Origin: Candidatus Poribacteria bacterium
Lineage (GTDB): Bacteria; Poribacteria; WGA-4E; WGA-3G
DNA length: 64,000 bases
NCBI GenBank assembly: GCA_028820635.1
Contig: JAPPIG010000108.1
Coordinates: 49,733 to 113,732 of the forward strand
Direction: 5' to 3'
The position numbers and the translations under genes were made by a program. Below, piece by piece: positions 18,515-27,681 of the stretch. Numbering within the stretch: the first letter of the stretch is position 1; each line of letters starts with the position of its first letter. The notes beneath the pieces were generated by a model, which did no database searches, had not been told where the DNA came from, and was given only the letters and a program-made list of their open reading frames with translations.

Positions 18515-19177
18515 TTACAAATCCGGCCTATTGGGAATACTAAAAAAAGATTCGGAAAAAGTTGCTGTCTGTTCAGGGGTAATACGGCACCGTTCTGCCG
18601 AGATGATCGCTTGAATTTGGCAAACCGCCTGCTCTACTGCTTTTTCAGGATTGATAACACAGTAATCGTAATGTATTATCTGACTAATTTCGGTTTTAGC
18701 AATCTCTAATCGGTTTGTGAGTTCTGCCGCTGATTCGGTTTTCCTACCGCGTAAACGTTTCTCCAGAATAGCGAATGATGCTGGAATCAGAAAAATCAAG
18801 ATACTTCTTGCGGGGGAAAGGTCCTGTTCTCGGACTTGTAACGCGCCGTTCACCTCAATTTCTAAAATTGTATCTTTTCCTTCTTCACCCGCTGTCTCTA
18901 TTTCAGATTTTGGTGTTCCATAAAAGTTTTCACCATATTTTGCCCATTCTAAGAATGCGTTTTGTTCAATCCGTTCCTCAAATTGTGCGGATGTCAAAAA
19001 ATGGTAATCAACACCGTCAACTTCACGGGGGCGTGCAGCGCGTGTTGTAGCAGAAATAGAGAGCCGTAACGAATCATCCGCTTCACACAACGCAGTGGCA
19101 ACAGTGCTTTTACCACACCCGGAAGGACCAGAGATGACAACGACTAAATTAGAGTTTTTAAACGGTGTGGAAACCAT
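18515..19177 (-). CDS. gmk: Guanylate kinase
   Basis: It phosphorylates GMP to GDP with ATP in purine nucleotide metabolism. The 220-residue protein has the P-loop GPSGCGKSTV near residue 17, the GMP-binding segment with ATTRAARPREVDGVDYHFLT, and the GENFYGTPKSEI stretch. A longer-than-usual C-terminal tail of about 20 residues follows the last conserved helix. The gene is 18 bp downstream of the ferredoxin and 12 bp upstream of coaBC, in an apparent operon. Confidence 0.94.
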   Translation of the reverse strand: MVSTPFKNSNLVVVISGPSGCGKSTVATALCEADDSLRLSISATTRAARPREVDGVDYHFLTSAQFEERIEQNAFLEWAKYGENFYGTPKSEIETAGEEGKDTILEIEVNGALQVREQDLSPARSILIFLIPASFAILEKRLRGRKTESAAELTNRLEIAKTEISQIIHYDYCVINPEKAVEQAVCQIQAIISAERCRITPEQTATFSESFFSIPNRPDL

Positions 19178-19195
19178 TTCGGAATTGAATAAGCG

Positions 19196-19654
19196 TTAAT
19201 CTGCTGCTTCAGCGAGTTCTAATAGCACGGGTGATTCAACGCGGATAGCATCCTTGATACATACCTCTTCGCACAACTTACAGCCAACGCAGTCCTTCGG
19301 TTTGACTAATTCGCAGATACCGAAGAAACTTTCAGCATGTTCGCCTGTTTCGGGGTCTTTGAGTTCAAGACATTCCCACGGACAGATATGCACGCAGAAA
19401 TCACACCCAGAGCAGAGTTCTTCATAGATAACAGCGATAGGTCTATGTGTTGGACGACGAATAAATTTGCATACTTCACCGAATTGGTCTCGGATTGCTT
19501 CTACCGGACACACCATGCCACACGCTGTACAATCAATACAGACATTTGGGTCAATGATGTGCAGCATATTCCGGTCGCCGGTAATCGCATCCACAGGGCA
19601 GTTGGTTAAACATGCCATGCACCCGATGCATTCGTCAGTAATATAATACGCCAT
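19196..19654 (-). CDS. Four-cluster 4Fe-4S ferredoxin-type protein
   Basis: This 152-residue protein carries four CxxCxxCxxxC motifs: Cys 9/12/15/19, 39/42/45/49, 81/84/87/91 and 122/125/128/132. It is therefore probably a polyferredoxin with up to four [4Fe-4S] clusters serving as an electron carrier. Partners are unknown. A strong GGAGGTGTC ribosome site lies seven bases before the ATG. It is the first gene of a probable operon with gmk, coaBC and rsmA, which are not obviously functionally linked to it. Confidence 0.9.
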   Translation of the reverse strand: MAYYITDECIGCMACLTNCPVDAITGDRNMLHIIDPNVCIDCTACGMVCPVEAIRDQFGEVCKFIRRPTHRPIAVIYEELCSGCDFCVHICPWECLELKDPETGEHAESFFGICELVKPKDCVGCKLCEEVCIKDAIRVESPVLLELAEAAD

Positions 19655-19721
19655 AGAAATGACACCTCCAGATTTCTTTTATTTTAACATAACTTGGTGA
19701 AAATGTCAAATTGATATTACA

Positions 19722-19760
19722 ATTCTGAAAATCCTATAATCCTGTAAATTCTGGTTCTGA
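19722..19760. repeat. PAL-E repeat unit
   Basis: This is a dispersed motif of the form ATTCTGAAAATCCTATAATC followed by CTGTAAATTCTGG, lying in the spacer between the ferredoxin and the MR/MLE gene. Related copies occur around the DUF4926 gene (45553-45594, inverted, and 45639-45679). Confidence 0.6.
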
Positions 19761-19824
19761 TAATTAACAAAACTTTGCACAGCCGTTTTTTTACTAATCT
19801 TCACTGTCAATTTAGTGTCTCGCT

Positions 19825-21030
19825 TTACAGTCGATCAACTGTATACGCCTCCAGCAACGCCTCATCAACCTCAACACCAAAACCCGGCGCATCATTCAGC
19901 GTGAAAAAACCATCGCGTGGCGAAGGACGTAAGCGACGGTAAAGTTCATTTTCAACACCATTACGCGAGGGACCGAACGTCTCCGCCATGCAAGTCATCG
20001 GTAAACACGCAGTGAGATGCAACCCCCACGATGTGCCTGCTTGATGTAACCATGTCGGGATACTAAGTTCCGCTGCTTCGCGTGCAATGCGAAGGCACTC
20101 TGTCCAACCACCTGCCCAACTCACATCCGGCTGAATCATATCTGCTGCCTTCCATCGCAACAGTTCTCGAAATCCGTATCGGGTGAATTCGTGTTCACCA
20201 GAAACAATCCACGTTGAATCAATCTCCTGGACTAACTGTGCCATGCCAGCATAATCATCAAGTGGAATCGGTTCCTCAATCCATTTGAGGTTAACATCAC
20301 TTGTTACCTCAGCAAAACGGAGGGTATAATCTACATCCCAACGGAGATAGATATCTGTCATCAGTTCCACATCTGGACCAATAGCATCGCGTGCGGTGTG
20401 TATCATCTCAAGGTTTTGTGTGAAACCATCCTCGCCTTCCGCGAGTCCGTTTTTGAGCGGAATCTTGCATGCAGTGAATCCATTTTCTGCATAATAACCG
20501 ACATCGGCACCGGTAGCATAGGCAGGAATTTGCAGGAGCGGTGTGTCAGTGAAAAGGCTATAGACAGGTGCGTCCAATATCTTGCCACATAGGTCAACAA
20601 GGGCAAGTTCTATACCGCTTAACGCGTAGATGACAAGTCCGCGACGCCCATAAATTGAGGTGACGTGATAGAGATGTTCCCAAATGTTTTCTACATCAAG
20701 CGGGTCGTGTCCGAGAACGAAATGTTGAAGATGTTTTTCAATAATCATTGCCCCCGCAAGTCCACCGCCACCGAGTCCGTATCCTTTCAAGCCTTTATCA
20801 GTCGTAATTTCCACGATTAGCGCGCCTGCTTGTGATGCGAAGGGACCACGCCAATCGACATGCACATTTTTGGGCGTAGTCTGCCCTGGCATATCACCTT
20901 TCGCAAAACCGAGGGTTGGCATTGCACCTGGGTTCAGGTTGACATGCCATGTGCGAATGCCTGTTACAGTGTGCCGACTTTTCGCCCGTGTTTTCCATTG
21001 CGTAGAGAGGATGTTTTCGCTGGTTTGCAT
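19825..21030 (-). CDS. Enolase-superfamily (mandelate racemase/muconate lactonizing) enzyme
   Basis: This 401-residue protein has the MR/MLE layout: an N-terminal capping domain and a TIM barrel with the KxK-type segment ACKIPLK, metal-binding acids in MTDIYLRWD, KWIEEPIPL and SGEHEF, then IQPDVSWAGG and a C-terminal HQAGTSWGLH histidine. These enzymes abstract an alpha-proton from a carboxylate, usually dehydrating sugar acids or racemising. The precise substrate is not readable. It is downstream of a large membrane protein gene and separated from it by a 68-bp spacer with a PAL-A relic, so the two may form a transport-catabolism pair. Confidence 0.85.
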   Translation of the reverse strand: MQTSENILSTQWKTRAKSRHTVTGIRTWHVNLNPGAMPTLGFAKGDMPGQTTPKNVHVDWRGPFASQAGALIVEITTDKGLKGYGLGGGGLAGAMIIEKHLQHFVLGHDPLDVENIWEHLYHVTSIYGRRGLVIYALSGIELALVDLCGKILDAPVYSLFTDTPLLQIPAYATGADVGYYAENGFTACKIPLKNGLAEGEDGFTQNLEMIHTARDAIGPDVELMTDIYLRWDVDYTLRFAEVTSDVNLKWIEEPIPLDDYAGMAQLVQEIDSTWIVSGEHEFTRYGFRELLRWKAADMIQPDVSWAGGWTECLRIAREAAELSIPTWLHQAGTSWGLHLTACLPMTCMAETFGPSRNGVENELYRRLRPSPRDGFFTLNDAPGFGVEVDEALLEAYTVDRL

Positions 21031-21052
21031 AATACGATTCCTATGTAATGAA

Positions 21053-21078
21053 ATCGGGCTTACAAAGCCCTCCTACAA
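21053..21078. repeat. PAL-A unit with GGGCTTTGTAAGCCC stem
   Basis: In complement orientation the sequence reads TGTAGGAGGG then CTTTGTAAGCCCGATTT. The stem is GGGC/GCCC. Compare the GGG/CCCC version at 46234-46258. It fills most of the spacer between two minus-strand genes. Confidence 0.7.
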
Positions 21079-21098
21079 GATGGTAATAGTAAAATCTG

Positions 21099-23066
21099 TT
21101 AACGGGGTAAAGCATGGTAACCTATCCCACTGAAAAATCCGACTACCATCCAGATTCCCACCATCACATATTCACCAAAAATTAAGCCAAAAGCGACAGG
21201 ACGAATCCGCCGATAGGTCATTGGACCGCCAAACTTAAGCGTGACGTATTTTATCATCCATCCTACGAAAATAGAAGACCAGAGATGAAATGCTGGATAA
21301 GTAGCACCTAATAAGTATCCGATGGGATGCAGCGACCACCAAACAAAACTCTGACGCATCCAGAGCATAAAGCCAGTAAAACCTGCACCCGCAATCATAC
21401 TGTAGACTTCAAGCCAATTTGTTTCAACAGGAAATTGGATGAGTCTGTTCATCTTGTTGAAATAGCCACGCGGAGCACCGACAAAGGACCCGCCTTGTAA
21501 AAACAGTGCGCCTTTGTCATAGACAAGCGTCAACCATGCGTAAACAGATACAAGGATAGCAACAACGATTGAGATGCCGAGTATCGGCACGATTCGGCGG
21601 CGGGCAAGTTGAACTTCATCGGCAGCCTTAAAACTGTGCAAGAAGTTCGGCATCATGAATTCTCCCCAATCCCGCAGGAAAGTGCGCTGAAAACTGAGAA
21701 CAGCCAGACTTTTTTGTCCCATTATCCCCGTCCCGAGCGTGAAATTGATGTAATCTGATGGGAAGAAAGGGGCTTGCACAAGCAGCAGTCCACCGTTTAC
21801 CACCATCCATGATAACACAACAGAGGTGACAAAAATTGAGAGCAGCGTGACCATCGCCACCCAAGTGGTTATGCCAGCAATCACAAAGAACACAACAAGG
21901 GTAACAAAACCGAGTAGAAATCCGAGCAGTGCCAAGCGATACGGCAGCGGTTCATCGGAATCGTCTATCAAACGTCTCTCTCCCGCTATATTCGTTTGTT
22001 TGCTACGCAGCCCAAATGTTTTCCTGAAAATCGATGCGATATGTTCCCGTCCACCCCAGAAAACTGCAGGCACAAAGATAAGATAACCGCCCATTACTTG
22101 ACGGCTACAACTCAACCACGGACCGATTCCGAAACCCGTTGCATTCATGATGATATATTGCAGTTTAAAAAAGAGGAAGAAAAACCACAGACTAAAGGAC
22201 ACCTCAAGCGTTAGCAACGCAGCCACGCCGATAACTGAAAAATAGATAGCAATGTTCATTGCGGGCCACATGCCGAGTGTATGCCACGGTTTTTCAGTAA
22301 AAGCGCGGTGTATATTATAAATCAGTGGGATTTCAGGCACTGTTGGAAAATGTGCGTGCAATCCGTTGAGAAAATGTATTAGCACGGGCAACGCCATGCC
22401 TACCCATAACAATTTGTTTTTGAAAAAAGCGTTGAGGAGTGCTCCCTGTTCGGGTTGTGCTGCGAGTTGCACAGGAATCTGGACTAAAGGGAATGAAAAC
22501 CGTTCGCGTTCAATCCACTGCTTGCGGAGGATTGTGGAAAGGCAAATTGTTGTGAAATAGAAAACGAAAACAAAAAGTCCCCAGATAAGGAGCGGTTTGA
22601 TCCAAGGTGCCCATGGGACGCTACCGCCCGGTGAAAGCCCTTCATAGAAATCCGTTACGGCTTGTGTATCCGTAACTATTAACCATTCTGGGATGTGTGG
22701 TTGGAGTGTCTCTGCCCAATCGTTTTCAGGAGTTGTGAAATAGCGCAGCGCGACGAGGCAAGGTATCAGAAACTGCAGCAGTCCCATAGATGGGATGCCA
22801 ACTGCAACAATCAGCATCATCCAGATAACTGTTAATTCAAGGGCGGAAAATGAAAAGCGGCTGTTTCGTGTTAAAAAACGTAGCGGAAGATTGACAACGA
22901 AAACAAGCAGGAGCAGCCCGAAGATTGAGCCAACAGGTAAGTGGTTCCCCGCAATCCTTGAATTTTCTAAAAAATAGTTGTTGTAGGGGGAAATTGCACA
23001 CATTCCCCCCACTAAAAGCAGACCGACAAGGATAGCAGAGAATCGTATTTTAGGGCGGCGAGGCAT
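21099..23066 (-). CDS. Large polytopic membrane protein (DUF6785/DUF6784-like)
   Basis: This 655-residue protein has about 14 predicted membrane segments. It shares blocks with the protein at 39407-41299: RKQWIERERFSFPLVQIPV against RKQWIDHEKLSYPLTTLPV, the FYFxTxxL-type segments, and a C-terminal block with HPIGYLLG, FVGWMIKY, YRRIRP and LIFGEYV. I place it with the DUF6785/DUF6784 families by memory of these motifs; a relation to oligopeptide transporters is inference. It is possibly a permease for the substrate of the neighbouring MR/MLE enzyme. Confidence 0.7.
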   Translation of the reverse strand: MPRRPKIRFSAILVGLLLVGGMCAISPYNNYFLENSRIAGNHLPVGSIFGLLLLVFVVNLPLRFLTRNSRFSFSALELTVIWMMLIVAVGIPSMGLLQFLIPCLVALRYFTTPENDWAETLQPHIPEWLIVTDTQAVTDFYEGLSPGGSVPWAPWIKPLLIWGLFVFVFYFTTICLSTILRKQWIERERFSFPLVQIPVQLAAQPEQGALLNAFFKNKLLWVGMALPVLIHFLNGLHAHFPTVPEIPLIYNIHRAFTEKPWHTLGMWPAMNIAIYFSVIGVAALLTLEVSFSLWFFFLFFKLQYIIMNATGFGIGPWLSCSRQVMGGYLIFVPAVFWGGREHIASIFRKTFGLRSKQTNIAGERRLIDDSDEPLPYRLALLGFLLGFVTLVVFFVIAGITTWVAMVTLLSIFVTSVVLSWMVVNGGLLLVQAPFFPSDYINFTLGTGIMGQKSLAVLSFQRTFLRDWGEFMMPNFLHSFKAADEVQLARRRIVPILGISIVVAILVSVYAWLTLVYDKGALFLQGGSFVGAPRGYFNKMNRLIQFPVETNWLEVYSMIAGAGFTGFMLWMRQSFVWWSLHPIGYLLGATYPAFHLWSSIFVGWMIKYVTLKFGGPMTYRRIRPVAFGLIFGEYVMVGIWMVVGFFSGIGYHALPR

Positions 23067-23186
23067 ATCAAGTTTCCATACGATGTATATCAGTTCAAAA
23101 CATTATGATATGGATTGAACCGTATGGCGCGGTGCGAAGCAGTTTTCTTCCTACCGCGCTACACACCTGCCACCTAACTAACTTTC

Positions 23187-23226
23187 TTAATTTTCAGCAA
23201 ACTCATCATGAAGGGCGGGGTTATAG
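23187..23226 (-). pseudogene. Relic of a second sulfatase 3' end
   Basis: Read on the minus strand, this stretch ends with the stop codon of a reading frame that translates as YNPALHDEFAEN. That closely matches YNPVLRDETDEN, the C-terminus of the intact sulfatase whose stop is at 23678. DNA similarity extends through the stop codon into flanking CTTTC. It looks like a fossil of a tandem sulfatase copy or a short duplication. Confidence 0.5.
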
Positions 23227-23316
23227 TTTTCGTAGGTTGGGTTGAACTGCAGATGAAACCCAACATTTTCGGTCTGTAAATGCGCTTCTTGTTGGGTTTC
23301 GTGCCTTAACCCCATA

Positions 23317-23601
23317 GGTGTCAACTTAAGAAGACGCCTACGATTTGATGAGTGCTTCTCAACCCTTATGGTGATTGAAACTGTCCCATATTTAGTCCCG
23401 TAGGGACGATATGTTTATAGAAAAAATGTTACCCACCGCCTCTTGAGTTCCGTAGGAACGACATATCTAACTGGTGGACTGAGGCGACAACATACCGCCC
23501 CTACGGGGCTCAAGAGAGGGATTATCCGTTTTCTATAAACATACCGCCCCTACGGGGCTCAAGAGGGTTTTCCATGTTTGAAAATTGCTTAAGTTGACAC
23601 C
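23317..23601. mobile_element. MITE-like element with 14-bp terminal inverted repeats carrying four PAL-D hairpins
   Basis: The ends GGTGTCAACTTAAG (23317-23330) and CTTAAGTTGACACC (23588-23601) are perfect inverted repeats. Inside are two forward (about 23391 and 23442) and two reverse (about 23491 and 23540) PAL-D units with stems TCCCG/GGGA, TTCCG/GGAA and CCCCTA/CGGGG. No open frame is present. Together with flanking PAL-C (23601-23636) and repeated GGGTTTCGTGCCTTAACCC, it fills most of the 611-bp spacer 23067-23677. Confidence 0.6.
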
Positions 23602-23636
23602 CGGGGAATGCCTGATGGCATTCATACCGTTGATTT
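23601..23636. repeat. PAL-C unit
   Basis: GGGGAATGCCTGATGGCATT followed by CATACCGTTGATTT. Other copies are at 41463-41498, 52473-52500 and 52501-52536; the stem alternates between AATGCC/GGCATT and AACGCC/GGCGTT. Confidence 0.75.
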
Positions 23637-23677
23637 ATGGGTTTCGTGCCTTAACCCAACCTACGGGACTATCTTTC

Positions 23678-25138
23678 TTAATTTTCATCAGTCTCATCAC
23701 GAAGTACCGGGTTATAGAGACAAAGTTCTGCATCTACAATTCTGCCATCAGGTAACGTATACTGATTCGGAGTGCCACCGCCCCAAGGCTCTGTCCAATC
23801 TTGACTGCGTTCTTTATCATCGTCTTTCTTTTGATGCACAGCTTCCCAAGAGAATCCTCCCATGAGTTGTTCATGTAGGGATGCTTCCATTTCACGATGT
23901 TCAGGTTTCCCAGTAAGATTTTCAAATTCGTCAGGGTCATTTTCCAAATCAAACAAGATAGATTCATCTTCAGGGAAAGCGACATATTTATAGCGAGGTG
24001 TTCTCAACATACGCATCGGTCCGGTGGTCTGGCTTGCCCAGTATTCACTTATTGCGGTGTTTCGCCAACCACCCGAATTTCCAGTCATCAGATTTGATAA
24101 GTCCGAACCGTCAAGGCCATCGGGTATCGGTATACCTGCCCTTTCACACAGGGTTGGGAATAAGTCGTTCAATTCCACAGGAGCATCAACGCGTTTACCG
24201 TGTGTATTTTCCGACCGTGTATCGTATATAATGAGCGGAACCCGTGCAGCTGCCTCATAATAACTGGATTTCCACCATTGTCCATGCTCACCAGCCATTT
24301 CACCATGGTCGGTGGTATAAACGATAATTGTGTTCTCTAACAGGCCATCGCGTTCTAAGATCGTCAGCAAGTCACCGACACATTCATCCAGAAATTCGCA
24401 GCAGGCGTAGTAAGCCGCGCGGGCTTTGCGCGTTTCTTCCTCTGTAATAGCTGCTGTGTTGAAATTCTCTCGTAATCCCTTTGCATATCGGTGAGTATCC
24501 TCCAAGTGCCCCGGTGGAATGTTAGGCATGTCCACATTATCAGGATAGTATTTGTCAAGAAGCCGTTTAGGAGCAGTAAGCGGAAAGTGAGGCCGACTAT
24601 AACTTGCAAGCAAAAACCACGGCTGGCCATCAGGTTGAGACCTCAAGTATTCTATCGTTTCTTCGTTGACTACCCGTTCTTGCAGAAGACTTGATGGAAT
24701 TTCTGTCACCCCAGCATCTTTTGTGCGATTCTTGTTCCCACGGAGTGGATCACGTTGATGTCCGGCACGTCCGCGTAGATCACCATAGGGACGCGCTTGG
24801 AATCCGTTGTGCTGTTCTTTCCCACCAAAGTGCATTTTGCCGACGAGTGCTGTCGCGTAACCGTGTTCTGCGAAATGTGCAGGCATTGTGAGGTGTTCAG
24901 GATATAGGATTGAACCGTTATTCCAAGCGGAGCAGCGATGTGCGTATTTCCCTGTCAGCATACACATCCGTGAGGGAGTACAAAGCGGAAATTGGCAGTA
25001 TGCCGCATTAAAGTAGTTTCCTGATTCTGCAAGCCGATCAAGGTGTGGCGTTTGCACAATATCGTTGCCTTCATACCCCATAGCATGAGGGCTGTGTTCA
25101 TCACTCTGGAGAAATAAGATATTCGGTTTTTGAGCCAT
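23678..25138 (-). CDS. Sulfatase (formylglycine-dependent type)
   Basis: This 486-residue alkaline-phosphatase-superfamily protein starts KPNILFLQSDEHSPHAMG and has the sulfatase signature CTPSRMCMLTGKY (C53-x-P-S-R), whose Cys is converted to formylglycine by a separate enzyme. Downstream are GKMHFGGKEQHNG (metal/sulfate site), LASYSRPHFP, and TTDHGEMAGEHGQW with the second metal site. No signal peptide is evident, so it may act in the cytoplasm. The probable role is to remove sulfate from sulfated glycans or small sulfate esters. It is 36 bp downstream of a DUF2283 gene on the same strand. Confidence 0.9.
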   Translation of the reverse strand: MAQKPNILFLQSDEHSPHAMGYEGNDIVQTPHLDRLAESGNYFNAAYCQFPLCTPSRMCMLTGKYAHRCSAWNNGSILYPEHLTMPAHFAEHGYATALVGKMHFGGKEQHNGFQARPYGDLRGRAGHQRDPLRGNKNRTKDAGVTEIPSSLLQERVVNEETIEYLRSQPDGQPWFLLASYSRPHFPLTAPKRLLDKYYPDNVDMPNIPPGHLEDTHRYAKGLRENFNTAAITEEETRKARAAYYACCEFLDECVGDLLTILERDGLLENTIIVYTTDHGEMAGEHGQWWKSSYYEAAARVPLIIYDTRSENTHGKRVDAPVELNDLFPTLCERAGIPIPDGLDGSDLSNLMTGNSGGWRNTAISEYWASQTTGPMRMLRTPRYKYVAFPEDESILFDLENDPDEFENLTGKPEHREMEASLHEQLMGGFSWEAVHQKKDDDKERSQDWTEPWGGGTPNQYTLPDGRIVDAELCLYNPVLRDETDEN

Positions 25139-25174
25139 GCTGCAATAGCCTCCTTTTTCACTATTCGTATTGTT

Positions 25175-25429
25175 TTAATAAGGTAGTTCGCTGTGCATGT
25201 GGAAATCAACCCCAAAGGGCAACGCGATGTCCGACTCGTTTTTGGCGAAATGTTGCGAAAAATCAACGAGTGTGAATCCTACGAGTTGTTTGGTTTCTGG
25301 GTGAAACCGTAGAATTAAATCATCTGCGTATTCAACGTAGTTGGTGTGTTCGGGTTGACCTCGCGTTACATACAGCACATCAGCGTCACGGTCATAAACA
25401 ATATTAAATTGATCTTTATTACGATTCAT
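25175..25429 (-). CDS. DUF2283-like small protein
   Basis: This 84-residue protein matches the DUF2283 pattern: an opening YDRDADVLYVTRG, then a beta-hairpin ILRFHPETKQLVGFTLVDF. Its function is unknown. It precedes the sulfatase by 36 bp and is probably co-transcribed. A second, frameshifted DUF2283 gene lies at 31844-32031. Confidence 0.75.
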   Translation of the reverse strand: MNRNKDQFNIVYDRDADVLYVTRGQPEHTNYVEYADDLILRFHPETKQLVGFTLVDFSQHFAKNESDIALPFGVDFHMHSELPY

Positions 25430-25601
25430 CTAATTCTTGTTTTCTTTTAGCATTCTGCCCTTCAGTTTACACAAATTCTCTACTATATTCAAGCAGAATT
25501 TAGGAGGATGTCCGCAAAATGTAGCAAGTTCCTACCAAGACTAACGTCCGATGAAATGCGATAACCGATAACTAATAGTCTACTGCCGACTGCTATCTAT
25601 C

Positions 25602-27629
25602 TCAATGCACAGGTTCGGCTTTTCGCTTACCGACACCCATCTGAATAGCGGGAAGGATAGTATCTGATATATTGGCAGAATAGTCAAAAATTGTCCAGCC
25701 AGACGCACCTAAGAAGCGTAAGAGATGAATCTGCCCAACCACAGCATCTGGAGTAAGGAGGGAGTTAGATGCTGTCGCACCGATACCCGGATAAACAGCC
25801 ACATCTTTCGGCATGAGAGCAAGCTGATTTTCTAACAGATCGGTGAAAAATTTTGTGTCTTCAGTATAGTTCATCGGACAAACGAAGTCAACATAACCTG
25901 CTTTTGCCCACGCAATCCAATCCTGTCCAATAGATGTTACACAGTCAGGATAAGCACCGAAAACTGCAGTTGAAACCTTTATGTCCGGCTTTATTTGACG
26001 TGTGCGTTTGTGGATCAAACGTACTAAACGGGTAATCTGTTGCGCGCGCCATTCAATATACGCTTTCCCATGTTCTCCCGTTCTTGGTAACACGGATGCA
26101 GGCCATTCCTTAATATGTTGTCGCGTCGCAAGCATAAATCTTTTATGGCACTCATCACAATAGCAGGCTCGGCTCCCCGGATAACGGATATAATCAAGAT
26201 GGATACCGTCAACATCGTAATTCCGAACGATTTCCGTGATAGCGTTCAATTCCAACAGCACGTTTTCTGGATTAGAAGGACAAAGCCAATTGATCGGGTC
26301 GCCTGTTGCTGAAACTTGGGTGCGTCCGGCATTTCGCAGTTCTTCTACAAACTCCTCCGGAGCACCTTCCAAATTCCATGTGATCTTCCATACATGAACT
26401 TCTAATTTGTGCTTATGCGCCGCTTCAACACATTGCGCAATTTGGTCCCCATATTTTGTAAACTTCGCGCTTTGGGGCAACACGCTGCTATCGTAATGTG
26501 CTAAACCGCCCCACGCCATATTTGGCAAAATCATGTTGATGCCAGCATCAGCTAACTCTTTCGCGGAACGTTCCCAGTCACCAGGATATGCACCAAGGCC
26601 AGAATGATTCCACAAAGCGCGTCCTTCCGTTTCATCGCTTAGATGCGACAGAAAATACGCTTTTGAAAGCGCATCTTGACTCTCACGTGCTGCAGTCATC
26701 GCCTTGTAATAATCCTTACTTGCGTATTCTGTTCGCGCTTGAGTCGTGAAGGTTTTTCCCGATTGTAGTGCTTGTTTCGCTTCAGAAACCCCGCCATACC
26801 CTACAAATTTCGTTAAGGTGTCAAGACTATTGATGTGTCCGATGGTTGTCATCGCGTCCAATTCACGTTTTGCAATTGCATGCTGAAATTCAGGGACAAG
26901 ATGCCCGAGAAGTGCTGCGAGAAGCTGCGTTTTAGTTCGGATATCGTCTGGCAGGAAGACGTGGCTAAAAAACACACCTGCTTCACCCATAAGAAACGCC
27001 GGATATCCGGTGGGTTTGCCCTCTGCATTGTGCCACTGTCCGATGATTCTTGTTTGTGGGTCGGTAGATTCTACCACCGTAATGTTCCACGATGCCTGTC
27101 GTACAGATTTTGGTATCCCTAATATCTCAGGCGCATCAAATTGAATGGAAGCGAACTGACCAGAGGTTTCTTGGCGCAGCCATTTTATACTACGCAAATT
27201 CAGAAGCGAGGCGACCTCATCTGCAAGGTTATAGGTTACAAATAGTTTGCCACCGCGTGCGACATGACTCTGTAAAAGACTCGCTGTTTTTAATGTGATT
27301 TTGGGATTAAGTGGGAGAATTATCAACCGATACGGATTAGAAGATGTGTCCTGTAAGCGAGGAGCATTGACAGCGGACATCTCCTCCAATTGGTCTGCGG
27401 AAAAACCGATGCTCTTCAACATGCGAACAAAACGCCTACTGACAGAACGTGCATAGTTCACATCACCTTCTGCCATGCCAGATGCTGTTGATGGTAATAA
27501 GATAGCAATATCTGCCTGTTGTGCAGCAGTGTCAGTTAACGCGCCACTCCAGCAGACGAGAATAAATATAATATACGTGGAAAAGGGTTTGAGCCATAAC
27601 TTTTCCCGATGAAAGACCTCAAAAAACAT
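25602..27629 (-). CDS. GHL10-type glycoside-hydrolase-like protein
   Basis: This 675-residue protein has a signal peptide (hydrophobic residues about 20-33, cleavage near TAAQQ). Its N-terminal half looks like a class-I amidotransferase/BPL-N-like segment (LPSTASGM..., SHVARGGKLFVTY). From about residue 345 it is a TIM-barrel of the GHL10 (PF02638) type: ALWNHSGLGAYP, GINMILPNMAWGG, HKLEVHVWKITW, DVDGIHLDYIRYPGS with the presumed catalytic acid, and VDFVCPMNYTED. Family members may cut peptidoglycan or surface glycans. A CYCDECH cysteine cluster is inserted. It lies 52 bp downstream of the amidase gene, so the pair may remodel envelope glycans. Confidence 0.8.
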   Translation of the reverse strand: MFFEVFHREKLWLKPFSTYIIFILVCWSGALTDTAAQQADIAILLPSTASGMAEGDVNYARSVSRRFVRMLKSIGFSADQLEEMSAVNAPRLQDTSSNPYRLIILPLNPKITLKTASLLQSHVARGGKLFVTYNLADEVASLLNLRSIKWLRQETSGQFASIQFDAPEILGIPKSVRQASWNITVVESTDPQTRIIGQWHNAEGKPTGYPAFLMGEAGVFFSHVFLPDDIRTKTQLLAALLGHLVPEFQHAIAKRELDAMTTIGHINSLDTLTKFVGYGGVSEAKQALQSGKTFTTQARTEYASKDYYKAMTAARESQDALSKAYFLSHLSDETEGRALWNHSGLGAYPGDWERSAKELADAGINMILPNMAWGGLAHYDSSVLPQSAKFTKYGDQIAQCVEAAHKHKLEVHVWKITWNLEGAPEEFVEELRNAGRTQVSATGDPINWLCPSNPENVLLELNAITEIVRNYDVDGIHLDYIRYPGSRACYCDECHKRFMLATRQHIKEWPASVLPRTGEHGKAYIEWRAQQITRLVRLIHKRTRQIKPDIKVSTAVFGAYPDCVTSIGQDWIAWAKAGYVDFVCPMNYTEDTKFFTDLLENQLALMPKDVAVYPGIGATASNSLLTPDAVVGQIHLLRFLGASGWTIFDYSANISDTILPAIQMGVGKRKAEPVH

Positions 27630-27681
27630 AACCGGTTTCCCTCAGCAAATGGTTTGCCGGTTTCATATACCTATGTACTGC

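Noticed and set aside
23317..23601. CRISPR-like array from the four repeated PAL-D units
   Set aside because: The units alternate in orientation and spacing is irregular, with no leader or cas genes.
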